In this document: piece by piece, positions 1-12,770 of the stretch | How the letters are laid out: every line of letters starts with the position of its first letter | Position numbering within the stretch: position 1 is the first letter of the stretch | Assembly: GCF_000002985.6 (NCBI RefSeq) | Contig: NC_003284.9 | Span: 8,804,001 to 8,868,000 of the forward strand | Length of the DNA: 64,000 bases | Direction of reading: 5' to 3' | DNA from: Caenorhabditis elegans | Taxonomy: Eukaryota; Nematoda; Chromadorea; Rhabditida; Rhabditidae | Program-made: the position numbers and the translations under genes | Notes under the pieces: generated by a model | The model's input: the letters and a program-made list of their open reading frames with translations, nothing else | Database searches by the model: none | What the model was told of the DNA's origin: nothing

Positions 1-2105
1 TGAAACAACTGCTGCATTTTGATCAATAGAGTCCACAGCCAGTTTCATCAAATCTCCCGAATCTACTTCCATTGGATTAGCTTCATTTTCCTCAGATGCA
101 ACTTGTTCAGGGACCACAGCTTGAGGCTTCACAGGAACAAAATTCATCGAAACCTCTTGTTCTGGGTCCATTGGATACAGTTCCATCTCCTCGAATTGAT
201 TACCATCCATTATTGGTGATCTCTTATCGTCTTCGAGACTCTCATCGGGCATTGGTGGTGTTTTTGGGCCGACTGGAATATGGCCCGGAGAAAACTCCAC
301 AGATTCTTCTCTCTCTGGTGGAGTTTTTGGTCCACGGCGAACATGATTTGGGCTGTACTCACTTGGAGATCCGTCTGGCTGAGCTTGGCCGCCCTGATAG
401 GGCTCATACGTTTCGTCGTCGTCTTTACGATCAAATCCAACCTCCTCATAATGAACCAATGGAGGCTTCGATTCTAATTGTCGAGCTTGGTTTAAGAGAT
501 GCAGCTCGTATCCCCATTCTGTCAAAAGACCGTCGGCTCCGTATATGGCTGGAATCTCTCCTTCTCGCTGTCCAAATGTCCGTCCTTGTGCAGCGAACCC
601 AGCCAAAAGTCTTCGATAGAACGCAGTTTGGTCTTCTCCCGGCTCAAACATTTGTGCAGCTTGGTTCGATGACCCCTCTCCGTAGTCAACATTGACCGAT
701 GGACTTAACGAAGCTTCTGGACGGAAAACTGGCGATGGTGGATTGCTTCGAACTTCATTATCAATGATCCAGTAACGAGGGGCTGGTGGCCGATCCATAT
801 TATGTGGGATGGAGAACTCTGAAATAAATAATTTCATAAAATGATATAAAGATAGAAGTTTTGATACATAGAAGATGAGTCTTTTTTTAAATAAAACTAT
901 TCTGGGTATCATACTTAACAAAATAAACAATTTTGCTGCTCAATTAGTCAGAGAAAATTGCAGCCTAGTCAAAGGAACATCAAGTTATTAACTCACGCTT
1001 TGTGCCGTTTGCATCTTCTCCATTCATGTAGAAACGGTATCCGGATAGCAGATGAGACCGAACTTCAAAATCATCAAATCGGAAGGTTTTTGCTGCATTT
1101 GCAACTACTCGCAAAACTTGCTTGTAATCTTCTCGTTCGAGATGCCTGCAAAATCCATATATCCTTTCTACTCCTTCATTGTAAAACCTACAGCTTTTTC
1201 AGCTCTGTGCTTGCAAGACGCTCGGCATATTTTCCGTACTCGCGACTTCCCCACTGAAAAATTGTAAGTTTGTAACTAGAATTCATAACCGTTTAACTTA
1301 CGTCGTCGTTATTTCTTCCAGGTCCCTGACTTATGGAGCGGCGACCGTAAGGAGCCTGAAAAAATATTTTGTTAAACCAGTAAACTGGAAAAATTGTTTA
1401 TATAATGTTCTCAAATTTCAGTTACGAAAACTCAATGATATCAAAAAGAGAACCTACCGGACGATGAACCATTGGACGACGTGCTCTCAATGCTCTCCGA
1501 TCGTGACTGTTTAGACGTGGTGGTGGTGGTGGAATAGGCGACGGAGGAGTCCTCGGCGGATTCCGTGGCTCCGGAGACGGAGGAGTTCTCGGTGGTCTGC
1601 GTTGCGGTGATGGTGGAGTCATCGGTGGTCTCCGTGGTGGAGGGCTTCTTGGCGGGGGTGTCCGCGGAACTCTTGGTGGCGGTGGGGGTGGCGGCGACGA
1701 TCCCCCAGCTCTTGATTTCCTGGGTGGTGGAGGAGGCGGTGGACTTGCTTCATGATCACCGTGTTGTGGTGCCGGCACTTGGTGGCCTTCCTGACCAGGA
1801 ACAGGGTATCCAGGATATGCATAGGGGTGTGGATGCTGAAGATGATGTGGATGTGCAGGCGGCGGCTGGTGAGGATGTTGATATGGATATGGAGGCGGAT
1901 AACCCCCGTACGTGTGAGCAATGGAAGCCGCATGAGCCATGTAGTTGTGATTATAATGCATGGCCTGGAAGTTTGATGGCGGTACCAAGTTAGCTATGTT
2001 TTCGGGGTAGGGATGATGATGATTCTCTGGATAATGATATTGATTGTTTCTTGGCGGGTTGAAATATCCACCGGACGATGAGCCCGGTCTGTCGTGTCCG
2101 TGCAT
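1..2105 (-). CDS. Proline-rich protein, 5' part; runs off left edge
   Basis: Five exons on the minus strand: 2105-1458, 1355-1302, 1253-1192, 1145-997 and 818-1. All junctions are GT-AG with consistent phase, giving 577 codons without a stop. The start is the ATG at 2105, six bases after a TTTCAG site at 2112-2117 that could be an SL trans-splice acceptor. Residues 1-120 are rich in His, Tyr and Pro. Residues about 120-200 are almost all Pro, Arg and Ser with PPPPPPP runs and repeated TPPSP units, typical of SH3/WW ligands or CTD-like phosphosites. Exons 3-4 encode a more ordered stretch of about 65 residues rich in charged and aromatic residues. The last exon is acidic with several GPKTPP and SPxx sites. 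I recognise no catalytic domain. An RNA-processing or nuclear scaffold role would be a guess. The C-terminus lies beyond base 1. Confidence 0.8.
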
Positions 2106-2651
2106 TTTCACCTGAAATGAACTTTATTTATGATATGTACATATTTTAAAGCATTCAGAGAGTTTGAGAAAATTAAAAAAGGAGTATAAATGGTACACTC
2201 GAAAATTGAGCAAGAAATACATTCAGTATTTGGAACAATGAAGTATACACGTAGGTATCAGTAAGAGATGAGAAGAGTTGACGGGAGAGAAAGACAAATT
2301 TTGCTGTCGATAAAAAAGGCGGAGCAAAGCAATGCGTTGCCATGAGATACCCACTGTGAGCGCACGCATCGTGGCCATTGATCCGTGAAAAGGGAGAAGA
2401 ACGAGAGTTCTGACCGAGTCACGCCGCGTGCAGCGACGACGAGCCCTTCTCATCTCTCTATTCATCTTACACACGGATCACGTTGGCCCCGCCGCACTCA
2501 CCAGCTCACCAAAACCGGCAGTCTGAAAAGGAGCGAACAGAGAGGGGAGGCGCAGACAGGAAAATAAAAGAGTGTGCGTGTGAGCGGCGATCGAGTAGAG
2601 AAAATGAGTAGAAGAAAAACAAGATGGGCGCGAGTCGGTCGCATTAGAGGA

Positions 2652-2804
2652 GGGGGGGGGGGGGGCGACGGCGGCAACATCGACGGCACAGGGCCTCGTG
2701 TTGGCGCAGCACGGCGTCGAAGACGTGGTGTGCATTCAAGGAAATGAGCGTGGGCACAGGGTATATATGCTGTTTTTGTTTGTGTGTGTGTGTGTGTGTG
2801 TGTG
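2652..2804. repeat. Poly-G tract and TG microsatellite
   Basis: A run of 14 G residues at about 2652-2665 and a TG dinucleotide run at about 2780-2804 lie in a GC-rich stretch (2.4-2.85 kb) between the two leftmost genes. This stretch lies upstream of the proline-rich gene and downstream of the basic-protein gene, so it may include the former's promoter. I see no coding potential here. Confidence 0.8.
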
Positions 2805-2907
2805 CAATGAAAAAGACTATGCGTAGAGGGCGGACCAGTCGTGTTTCACGCCTCACATCATCTCGAAGTTACCTGAAAATCGAGGGAACATTCTAAAAAT
2901 AGAAGGC

Positions 2908-5900
2908 TTAAGAAGCAAACCAAACACTGCGTCGTTCGTTTGGAAGGATTTTGTTTTTGGTGAACGACTTTCTTGCGGTATCAGTTGGAGCAAGAACTTT
3001 TTCCTGAGCGAAAAGGATTTGATCAAGAATGTTCGACGGCCTGAAAGGGGATTATTGTTATAATTTAGCATGATAAAAATTTGGCATCTCACGTAGGCTT
3101 TGCAGGCGCAGGAGGTGGAGTGGGAACTTTATCTGCACTTGGGACCTCATCGACCACAATGACATCATCGCTGAAATAATTAAATGTTATGACATGTTTG
3201 GGGTAAGCATGATTTTGGCTTTTAGAATAAAGATTCACAAAAAAATCGGTGCTTCCCTCGACAATTATTTTTCTGTAGCAAGTATTGTAATTGTGCTTTA
3301 ATGATTAAAATTGTGTAGATAAGAGAAGACTGACGATACATAGCTCTCAAAAACGGTAAGACGTAAAAGCCGAAAATTCGTGAATTTCTTTTTCCATCAA
3401 AGAAAGGAACCCGGCCTTCATTCCGAGATGACAAACTTTTTGGTGGCAAAGGTTCTTTGGGGGCAAAGTATCCAAGGAGACAAAGGATCCAGTAGACAAA
3501 CTGGGGTGTATCTTGGGGGGCATATCTTTGGTGACAACCTTTTTTTCAACTAGATTTTTATATGTATTTTTCAACTAATTTTTGTTCAAATTTTTCTGGA
3601 ATAAGTTTTTTAATGCAATTTTCAATCGATTATCGGTTATAATTCCCTCACAATTGAATGTTTGAACGATGGTCTTTTGGGAAAAGCTGTAAAACGTCCA
3701 ACTAACTTGGAATATCGTGAGGCTCTTCCTGATGGTCTGATCCTTCAGCTCCGAAGGATCACATGGGTACCTTCTGATGTTCTGATCCTTCAGATAAGAA
3801 GGATCGTAAGGGTACCTCCTGATGGTCAATTTTTTCAAATTTTTTTTCAAATTTTGTCAAAAATCCATATGATCCGTCGAAGCTGAAGGATCAGAACATC
3901 AGGCAGAGCCTCATGTTCTTTTGGAGCTGAAGGATCAGAACATCAGGAAGAGCCTCATGATCCTTTGGATCTGAAGGATCAGACCATCAGGAGGTACCCT
4001 TACGATCCTTCTTATCTGAAGGATCAGATCATCAGAAGGTACCCATGTGATCCTTCGGATCGGAAGGATCAGAACATCAGGAAGAGCCTCGTGATCCTTT
4101 GGAGCTGAAGTATCAGACCATCAGGAGGTACCCTTACGATCCTTCTTATCTGAAGGATCAGGCCATCAGGAAGAGCCTCACGATATTCCAAGTTAGTTGG
4201 ACGTTTTACAGCTTTTCCCAAAAGACCATCGTTCATACATTCAATTGTGAGGGAATTATAACCGATAATCGATTGAAAATTGCATTAAAAAACTTATTCC
4301 AGAAAAATTTGAACAAAAATTAGTTGAAAAATACATATAAAAATCTAGTTGAAAAAAAGGTTGTCACCAAAGATATGCCCCCCAAGACACACCCCAGTTT
4401 GTCTACTGGATCCTTTGTCTCCTTGGATACTTTGCCCCCAAAGAACCTTTGCCACCAAAAAGTTTGTCATCTCGGAATGAAGGCCAAGGAACCCCGTATT
4501 CCCTGTTTTCTGATGCACTTTGTGAATACGATCTGATCATAACATTTTTTTGAAAAAAGTTGTTTAGTTAATTGAATTGGAACTTTATCAATCAGATTGA
4601 GCTTGACATTCAGACCAGGGAAGGACAGCTAATGTTTTGGCTTATTCCAAACATTGCATTTATCAGCAAGGTTTTCTGTTATTCTAATAAATTCTATATG
4701 AGAATTAAAGAAGAATTCTTGTGCAACATTCATCAAGTAACAACTTTTAAAAATTTACGTTTTTTTTTTCAAAATTCAGGATCTGATATTCAGACCTCGA
4801 ATTTTCCTAAACCCGGAAGTGATGTAATATATAATTTCAGAGCGCTTGCCACGTCACATTGAATTATAGGCTCACGAAAAGAAAAACGTCACGAAATATC
4901 GGTGTTTGAGATTGATGGATACCATTCATCATTTGCGTGCTCCCAATTTTCTGTGCGCTAAAGCTCACGTCATTTCATTTCAGGCGATTGCCTACGAATG
5001 TTAAATAAATGGTTGTGTTCCAACTCTACTATCTTCATGAATTTGTAATGAGACAGGGACTGGAGTTGTGCTGCGAAAAACAATCGCCCGCTATAAACTG
5101 AAACTGCGTATAGGTGTAAACAATTTTTTATCATCGTTTGGCTATTAACAGTCCGCAAATATTAACAATTAATTTAAATAAGCTCAAAAAGAGAGAGAAT
5201 AAAAGAGAGAGAAAATTTCTGGGTTTTTTCTCAACAAGCTCAAAGTAATACTACAAACTAAAATATTGAAACAGATATCTTGAACCGTTATTCCTTCTTT
5301 GAGCTTTTTTTTCTCAATAAACCTCAAAGAAGTTTTCTATTCGTCAGTTAAATATATTTTTCCAGGCCACCTTTTAATGTTGAAAAGGATGTATCTGCAG
5401 AAAACCTATAAGTTCGAGAGTTATGAAAAATGCAACATTGTTCACAGAAAGTCATCATACTCCGAATCACAGAAATAGAAAAATTAGTAGGCGATCAGAA
5501 TATGTGAACGCTAAGCTATGATTTTATTAGTCATATTCAAAATTAAAAAATACTGCGTAATTTTAAGCTATATTTAAACTCTTGTGGCGCTTCTTCTGAC
5601 AGCAGAATTTTAAATGCTTACAGATTAACATGATTATGTAGACATAAAAATTTCTGTAGTAATTTTATTTTCTGTATTTTGAGTGATTGTAAAAATTTGA
5701 AAACAAAAAATACATGTGACAGCAATCGAAAATAGATTCGTGCTGCTTTCCTTTTTCTCGTGAAATCAGCCGTCACGATGTAGTAATTTTTGAGTGAAAC
5801 TTCGATGAAGAATATAATTGAAGTCAATTGCAGAATATATGTATGTTTCGTAGGATTTCAGTTTTCTTTTTGACAAAAAGTTAAATTGTGCAGGAAGTTG

Positions 5901-6993
5901 TATCTTTGCTGCATTGCTAAGCTAAACGTTTTTCTTTTGAATTGGAATTAACTTTCGATAAACAGTACGAGCCCCTCCACATATAATTTTTCGGAAAACT
6001 GTTTTCTTCGATACATTTCCAGTAGTTATGGAAAGGTTTCTGCTTCTCGTTTACCAGAAGATAAAATTAACTTCTGTTAAACAAGCATAGTTTTTTAGAA
6101 GCAGGACATTGGGTGATAGTAGAATGACGACCGATTCAGAAGTCGAAGTGTCGGTAAATTCAAGTTTCAACTAGATTGCGTCACTGTTCAAATAGTGCAA
6201 TGCCTTGCACGGTATGAGCATCGCCAGAAAAATGCGACTGACTACCAGAACCACAGTGCAGCAAGCTTGAACATAATGTCTTTATGTATTAGCCCTCAAC
6301 AATTTTTCGAGTAGGAAATGACCGAACTACAAGCGTGTTACTGCCCTTCGAAAAGCTGATATCTGATCACCGTACCCTAACGTTGGACGACACTGCTCAT
6401 ATGCGATTGGAAGAAAACCAGTGAAAAATTGATTCCGATATGATTTCGGGAGCATGCGACGCATTTGGCTTTGGAGTTCAATAATTCAAGTTTTTAATGT
6501 CACATTTCTATTATCTCTAGCATTACTGATTTTTTTTTTGAGAAACTACTTTATAAATTCTCAAAAACTTACTTTTGGCGAATATGAAGCTTTTGTTCCT
6601 TTTCTCGCCCGTATCGCTTGACTCTTCCAATACTTTCCCCTTTGTCTAACGATTTTGATGTGGTTTTCCGTCGTCGTTTAGTTCCTTTCCTTCGCTTTGT
6701 TGCTCCTGTCTTTGACTTTCGAGTCTTCCTTTTCGTTTTCCTGCCTTGTTTTCTCACGATCTTTGATTTTCTCTGCCGAGCAGCAATTCTGAATAAAAAA
6801 AAGTAAAAAAAGAGCTAACTTTCCTGGTGTTCTTACTTTGGAAGTTCTGGCAGATCTCCATCTGGTTCATCGTCGCCCAGCACATGCGCATCTTCCTCCT
6901 CGAAAATCGGTTCTTCTTTTTTGATGAACTCTCTGAAAGAAATAAGAAATGTTAATTTGAAAATTTAAACATTAGAGGAAAAACCTACTTCAT
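2908..6993 (-). CDS. Small Lys/Arg-rich protein, probably nuclear (175 aa)
   Basis: Exons 6993-6989, 6932-6837, 6788-6573, 3170-3093 and 3040-2908 join in phase through GT-AG introns to 528 nt, which is 175 residues and a TAA. The order is an acidic N-terminus (KKEEPIFEEEDAH), a strongly basic block of about 65 residues with many KRK/RRK clusters (nuclear localisation-like), a short acidic segment, a PTPPPAPAKPTP linker and a C-terminal tail ending in SVWFAS. The start is uncertain: the ATG at 6993 sits five bases before a donor, and the frame stays open upstream without a nearer ATG. Intron 4 is 3.4 kb and holds the palindrome at 3413-4485. No family is recognised. The composition suggests a chromatin or nucleolar protein, by inference only. 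Confidence 0.7.
3413..4485. repeat. 1.1-kb palindrome with internal 45-bp tandem repeats
   Basis: The outer arms, about 3413-3730 and 4165-4485, are near-perfect inverted copies: the left begins GGCCTTCATTCCGAGATGAC and the right ends with its complement. The centre (about 3720-4170) has degenerate 45-bp units built on CTGAAGGATCAGA and CATCAGGA, in both orientations. Because 45 is a multiple of three, the units give open frames encoding 15-residue repeats (KDQxIRR, DPSYL) on both strands; I take these as a by-product of the repeat. It lies wholly inside an intron. A diverged copy of the outer arm occurs near 37.6-37.8 and 38.27-38.39 kb. Confidence 0.9.
4486..6572. other. Intron remainder, no feature seen
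   Basis: This is the rest of the long intron of the basic-protein gene: AT-rich, with stop codons in all frames and no tRNA or clear repeat structure. Nothing here could be supported as a gene. Confidence 0.6.
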
Positions 6994-8189
6994 ACTCTCG
7001 GCGTCTCCACTACTCGAGCCAAAAATCGATGCAGGGTACGCACATACACACACGCACCGCAGGAACACAGAAAATAGTTGGAAGCGACCGCGTTGCGTCC
7101 CTCTCCCTGCGCGTCGCGTGTTCAGACACAACGAAGACACACTCTCTTTTTCACACACTCTCTCGCCAATGCCCTATAAACCCTCGCTTTCTGCCACACA
7201 CTCACATTTACAAAAAAACAGAGAGGACGACGGGACGCGCGCGCACGTGAGATAAGGCGGACAGAAAAAGGAAAAATTGAGAATGGCGAGCTGGCGATGA
7301 AAGCAAGATGTTGACGTGAGGGTTGATGAATTTTTGATACGAAAACAATAATGATCGGGATGAAGTAGGGGACTGGCATTTTTTGTCCCGAGAAGATGTA
7401 TTCTGGGCACTTTTCATTAAATTTTTCTTCCTTAAACGAACATGACAAACGAATATTGATGAGAAAACTTCTAGAGCATTATTTAAATTACTTTTTCAGC
7501 GTAAAAGAAAAAAATTGCAATTCCCGCGTTCATAGGACAACAAACCTTCAGCGTAGACACGTCTACTGCCCAAAAATGTCATCAAGAAAATAAGGGATAT
7601 CAAAAATGATGATAGAACTGGAAGATCGAAATAGTCTAAAAAATGAAAGTTATTCGCTGTTCGTCATGCCAAATGAACATGAAATGTTGTGACAAAATTA
7701 CAAAAAAATATAAGGCTGTATTTTTTTTAATATCCCGAAATTTTATTTCAGTGGAAGTTATTGGATTTGCTTTGAATAAGTAGTCACATCATTAATGAAC
7801 GTTCAACTAAAATAAAAAAACACCAATACTCATAGATTATGCTTTAAAAAAAAGGAGAAACCAAAAAGTTACTTTCCTATCCCAAAACAAAAGATATCTC
7901 CTATGAACCGGCAAAAAGCATTACTGGAGAAAAAACGAATCATATTTTAAACAAAAATTTCTGACTGGATGCAAAATTGATAAAACACTTCGAAACCTGT
8001 CTTTAGCCTGTCACATGCAAATTTTGATTCTAGACACCCATAAACTGAAAGAGCCCCAAAACAAGCATTCATGTCACATAGACATGAACCACCTAGATTG
8101 TTATCAGTGCCCCCTACTGATACGCACTTTCTTCATTTTCACCACTCGTTTATTCATTATCGCCACCACACTATACCACGTCTAATTTG
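6994..8189. promoter_or_regulatory. Divergent upstream region between basic-protein and CNNM genes
   Basis: About 1.2 kb separates two divergently transcribed genes. The part at 7020-7260 is GC-rich with CT-rich and CA-rich tracts (CTCTCTTTTTCACACACTCT, for example), typical of worm promoters. The rest is AT-rich. No specific binding site can be named. Confidence 0.45.
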
Positions 8190-11100
8190 ATGATCATTAA
8201 AGTTTTTCTACGTTTACTTTTGCTCTGTGCACACATTGTATGCATAGACGGAAAACTGGTGAGAAATTTCGTAAAGGAAAACAAAAAAACATTGATGGAA
8301 ATTCAGGAAATACGGCCAGTGGTATCAGGAGTTCGGATTGAAAGCGATGTAGACGCGTCAGGATTTTTAGGATATGGGTAAGAAATGAGGAACCTTCTAA
8401 TACACAGTACAACTTGCACTAAAGTAATTACAAGTATTTCATACGGAATGCCATCTTTTTTATTGATTGAAAGGACTACATTGTTCAATTAAATTCAATT
8501 GCATGTTTTGACATAAACGTGAAGCTTGTATATTGTCATAATGGCATTTCATCTGGGTGTTTACATTACTTTAGAATAAAGCTTCATTAGAGAAAATTAG
8601 ATAATGCACTAAATACAATGGGATAAAAAATACCAGACGAGGGTGTACGACAAAATGTAACAAAATTTCAGCGATGCTGGAGAGTTATTGGTGGAGGCAA
8701 ACACTGAAGTGGATCTTGTGATTTTTGGTCATGGACTAGAAAATGTATTTATCAGCCTATACCAACTTTTCCACATTCTGATTTCAGGTTGAAATGGTGA
8801 CATTTACTGATTCTGTCTGCGTGACATCCGAGTTTAATGTATCAGAAAGCACCTTCTACATTCATAAAGATATGAAAATAGTCTTTAAATATGCTTTCGT
8901 AGCGTAAGGCAATTATTTTGAACTCGTTAATGCTAGTTGTAAATTACAGGTGGCCCCAGCCATGGAGAATTTGTCTAAAATCAGAGTGTCATGGACTAAT
9001 ACAAATCGATGACGATAGAACCTGGATTCAAGCTGTCCAGAGTACTCATGAAACTTTCATGCCTGTTTGGGCTCAGGTAAACAACCATGAGATGGTTATT
9101 AGCATTTTTCCTTAAAATGCCAAATTTCAATTATAGATCAGTGTTGCAAATGTTTTAACGTCTACAATGTTGGTATATAAATATATTGAACACAATTTAA
9201 ATAAAAAACAAAGCAAATTATTTTTTTCCCGACGACTGGTACTTGTGTATTATACCCCCGCCATTAAAAAAATAATTTTTTAACTTATAAATTAAAAACC
9301 TGTGAAATTCTTTTGTATTTTTATGCTTAGGAAAACACCATTCCTAAGGTTTACGAAGAAAATGGGCATCACGTTTAATTTTTACGGATAAATTAATTGG
9401 AAATTTGATTAATTTTTAAAATGGCGGGGGTATAATACACAAGTACCCGACGACTTCTAAAAAATTGATAAAAACAGAGCTTTCAGTGCTTTTTGATTAG
9501 AAATCACTTTTACCAATATTTTTGAAAATGTTTTGGCCACCCCATAAGCCGTAGTCCACCTTCAAATGCTTTCGAATTAAAAAATTGTAAAACTCTTACC
9601 TTCGTTAAACTAAAATATTTCAGTGCGCAATTTTATGCCTACTGTTCTCCATATCAGCACTGTGTTCCGGATTGACATTGGGACTAATGGCTTTGACACC
9701 GCAAGAACTTAGTATCTTGATGAAATCAGGTACTGTTTTATTATTTATCAAAGACCAAATTTTATGTGAATTTGCAGGATCACAAAGAGAGAAAAAGCAT
9801 GCGGCAGCAATTTACCCAATTAGATGTCATGGTAATCGGTTACTGTGCACTGTTATTATTATGAATGTTGTGAGTTTTGTTAGATTTAACGTCAACTTAT
9901 TTTTTTTATTCAAAATTTAAGATTGTCAACACTGGAATTACACTTCTTTTCGATGATTTGGCAGAAGGTCTGATAGCTTTTGTAGCTTCCACAGTTGGCA
10001 TTGTTGTTTTTGGAGAAATTCTACCGCAGAGCATATGTGTGAAGTTAGATTAATCCAACATCTTTTTAAACATGATTCCACTGATTTTAATAGTATAATT
10101 TATAAAAAAACATTTAAAGTTGTTCAATGTACCGGGAAAAGGTTTTCAAACTTATCCCTATATCGATTTTAATCAACTTACCTGCGGGAAACTAATTTTC
10201 ATTCTATTCTGCAGATTTTGGTCGCCTCGCAAAGATTTGTTAAGTTTTGTACATTCCCAGCAGATAGAAAATTACTAGTTTTCCTAATTCAGTTACCTAC
10301 CAATTTGAAAATTGTGCTAAAAAAATCTCAAATCTAAAATCCAAGAACCCTTACTGTCCCGTTTGATGGAAAATTTGCAAAATTTTAGGTATGGATTGGC
10401 AGTGGGTGCTAACACAATTTTCATCACCAAGTTCTTCATGTTTCTCTTATTCCCAATAACGTGGCCACTTGGAAAAGTAAAAATTCCAGAAACAAGAAAC
10501 CAGAAACAATAAACCAAGTTTTTCGCAGATTCTCGACAAATATGCTGGTGTTGACATTGATGTAGTGAATAGATCGAGGATGGTAGAAATGCTCAAAATG
10601 AACATGGAAAATGATGCCTGTGATATTGTACGTTTTAAGATAACGGGATAATGCTTTAATTATTTTTTTAAGGATTTATCTACTCTGAAAATAGCGATTG
10701 GAGCAATGGAACTAACGAAAAAGTCTGTACGCGACGTTATGACTGATATTGATGTTAGTTTGAATAATTCTCAAAAATTCTAGAAAAGTTTTCAGGACGT
10801 TTTTATGCTGTCTGAAGATCAAGTTCTTAACGCTGAAACGATGACAAAAATTTCTGATTCCGGGTACACCAGAATTCCAGTTTTTGAGGGAAACAACAGG
10901 AATAAGGTTGCAGTTACTCAAATGTAGTTAACTAAAATTTTTAATGCTTCTAGGTGAAAAACTTATTGTACGTTAGTGATTTGGCATTGATTGGGAAGGA
11001 CAACAATATCACAGTGAAAGCAGTAGCCAGATTCAACAAGAGACGGCTGAGAATTGTAGATGAAAGTATGCCATTGACAGCTTTGATGGATGAGTTCAAA

Positions 11101-12770
11101 TTGGGAGATTATCATCTTGCAATGGTGGCTAAGGCTACGGAAGTTAAGAAGCATCACCATGGAAAGTTTGCGGATGGTACAGTAGACAGCTTCATCTTGG
11201 TATGTTTTGGTACTAGATGAAAGTTCGGGGTAAAATATGGATTATGTTTTAAAAAGTGATTATGAACACTTTCTGAAACATATGTATTTTGTTTATTGCA
11301 GAAAGAAAAACAAACCACATTCGAGTAGTAGATAATGGACAGTAACTCAAACCCATTCAGATAATAAATTATAGTTTCTGTTTATTGCCCGAATTTTTTA
11401 AAATTTCAACTGTTAAAGGCAAACGTCATTAATGATTTTTCCATTTTCCTATCATGTAAACCTTATTCAAATTCAGAAATCGATGAAATTGGTGGAAGCA
11501 ACCATGATGCCACAGGTAGAAAATCCAGAAGACCATCCAGTTACACTTGTTGGATTAATCACATTAGAAGACATAACAGAAGAACTTCTTCAAGCAGAGA
11601 TTACCGATGAAACTGACTGTTACGTGACAGATGATGCTCAAAAGAAAAGAAGGACAAATACTTCAAAGAAAAGTGCTGCTGAACTATTTTGTAGTGAGAA
11701 GAAGAGTGAGCGTTTGTCACTTCATATGCTGGAGGCACGATAGTTCCAAATTTTAATTGAAATAAAACAAAAACATTTCAGATGACCGAAAAATGGTTGC
11801 TAGAAAAGACACCATTATTTGGAAATATGAACCCAAAGGCTTTTGAAAACCTGATTCAAAGAAATATCAGAGAGGTTTGTTAAAAAAAACAGTTCTATAC
11901 GCTAAAATAACTATTGTTCAGGTTCTAATTGTGCCTCCAAAAAATAGCACGTCCCCGGGAACATTAAACCTTTTTGAAGCTGGTGTTATGAGTAAGCGAT
12001 TTTTATTGATTTTGGAAGGAAAAGCAACAATCCGCTTTAATGAGGTGAGATAACAGTAGCAGTTTAGTTTTCAATACGAAGAATTTTATGTTAAGACAGA
12101 CGAGCTATTTGAGTTATATGCTCTGCCATCTGGCTAAGATAGTCAGCGTTTCGTGATATTTTTAAAATTTGTAATTCTCAGAAAGACCTCATCTTTGAAT
12201 GCGGACCTTGGACTTGTTTTGGTGAAGCTATATTGGAAAAAATGGAAATGTGTATTTCGGACAGAAAAGGTAGTTGACTTTATAAGTGTTTTGTTAATAT
12301 AATCCAATCCAGAGCCATCAACTGGCTTCTTCTTCCTTCCTGATTACAATTTGACTGTCAGTGGACCATGCAGGTTTTTGCAGGTGAGCTTCCATTTGTT
12401 AATAAATTTGTGTATATAATTTACACAACAGATTTCTACAAGCTCCCTTCTTCATTCGTTGAGAATCACACAATTCGTCAAAGAAATTAGGTACTTCCCA
12501 TCGTATAAGGTTCATGAAAAATACACTCTTATTACAGAACTCCGAAAATTTCAATAACTAGTGACGATGACTTTGGATCACCAACCAGAAAAGTTTACTT
12601 TAAAATGAATTTTAATATCAATTTGTTAGTTACAGGCATCTATACTGGACAGCAGTCCGAATAGTAGAAAACGGTCGTCAACGAGTGTCATGAACAGTTT
12701 GGCACTACCTACTGCAAGATTGGCCGCGAAAATAGCGTCTGTGGAAGAATTGAAACCACTTATGGAATAA
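8190..12770 (+). CDS. cnnm-2: CNNM (ancient conserved domain) metal transporter
   Basis: Twenty exons: 8190-8377, 8672-8744, 8788-8903, 8950-9076, 9624-9729, 9778-9869, 9922-10043, 10389-10476, 10529-10627, 10673-10753, 10796-10906, 10954-11199, 11477-11734, 11782-11874, 11922-12044, 12182-12269, 12313-12383, 12432-12490, 12538-12592, 12636-12770. They join to 2331 nt (776 aa). Order: signal peptide (1-21), extracellular N-terminal domain to about 168, DUF21 membrane domain from 169 ([35 protein letters not shown]), a CBS pair (about 325-545, ending [20 protein letters not shown]), a cyclic-nucleotide-binding-like domain (about 555-710) and a Ser-rich tail. The family works in Mg2+ homeostasis at the plasma membrane. 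The symbol comes from memory of the neighbour of ifd-1 and is less certain than the family. The intron after 11734 appears to use a GC donor. Confidence 0.9.
9238..9445. mobile_element. 208-bp MITE-like element with 10-bp target duplication
   Basis: It lies in intron 4 of the CNNM gene. The left end reads GGTACTTGTGTATTATACCC and the right end is its complement (about 26-bp terminal inverted repeats running inward to CCGCCATT/AATGGCGG). The same 10 bp, CCCGACGACT, stand directly on both sides (9228-9237 and 9446-9455). It is too short to encode a transposase, so non-autonomous. A 9-10 bp duplication is the kind made by Mutator-like (MULE) transposases; the class assignment is inference. Confidence 0.8.

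Noticed and set aside
1565-1993. 142-codon frame on the plus strand
   Set aside because: It is antisense to the proline-rich exon; GC-rich simple sequence keeps the opposite strand open.
3575-4323. Open frames of 74-91 codons encoding 15-residue repeats on both strands of the 3.4-4.5 kb palindrome
   Set aside because: They arise from the 45-bp unit length in an inverted repeat inside an intron, with no start context or splice signals.
7122-7448. 108-codon minus-strand frame upstream of the CNNM gene
   Set aside because: It lies in promoter-like DNA, has biased composition and no splice sites or family resemblance.
10043-10388. Apparent frameshift in the CNNM gene between exons 7 and 8
   Set aside because: Using the donor AA|GTTAGA at 10044 closes the frame and restores the conserved SICVKYGLAVGA stretch, so there is no lesion.
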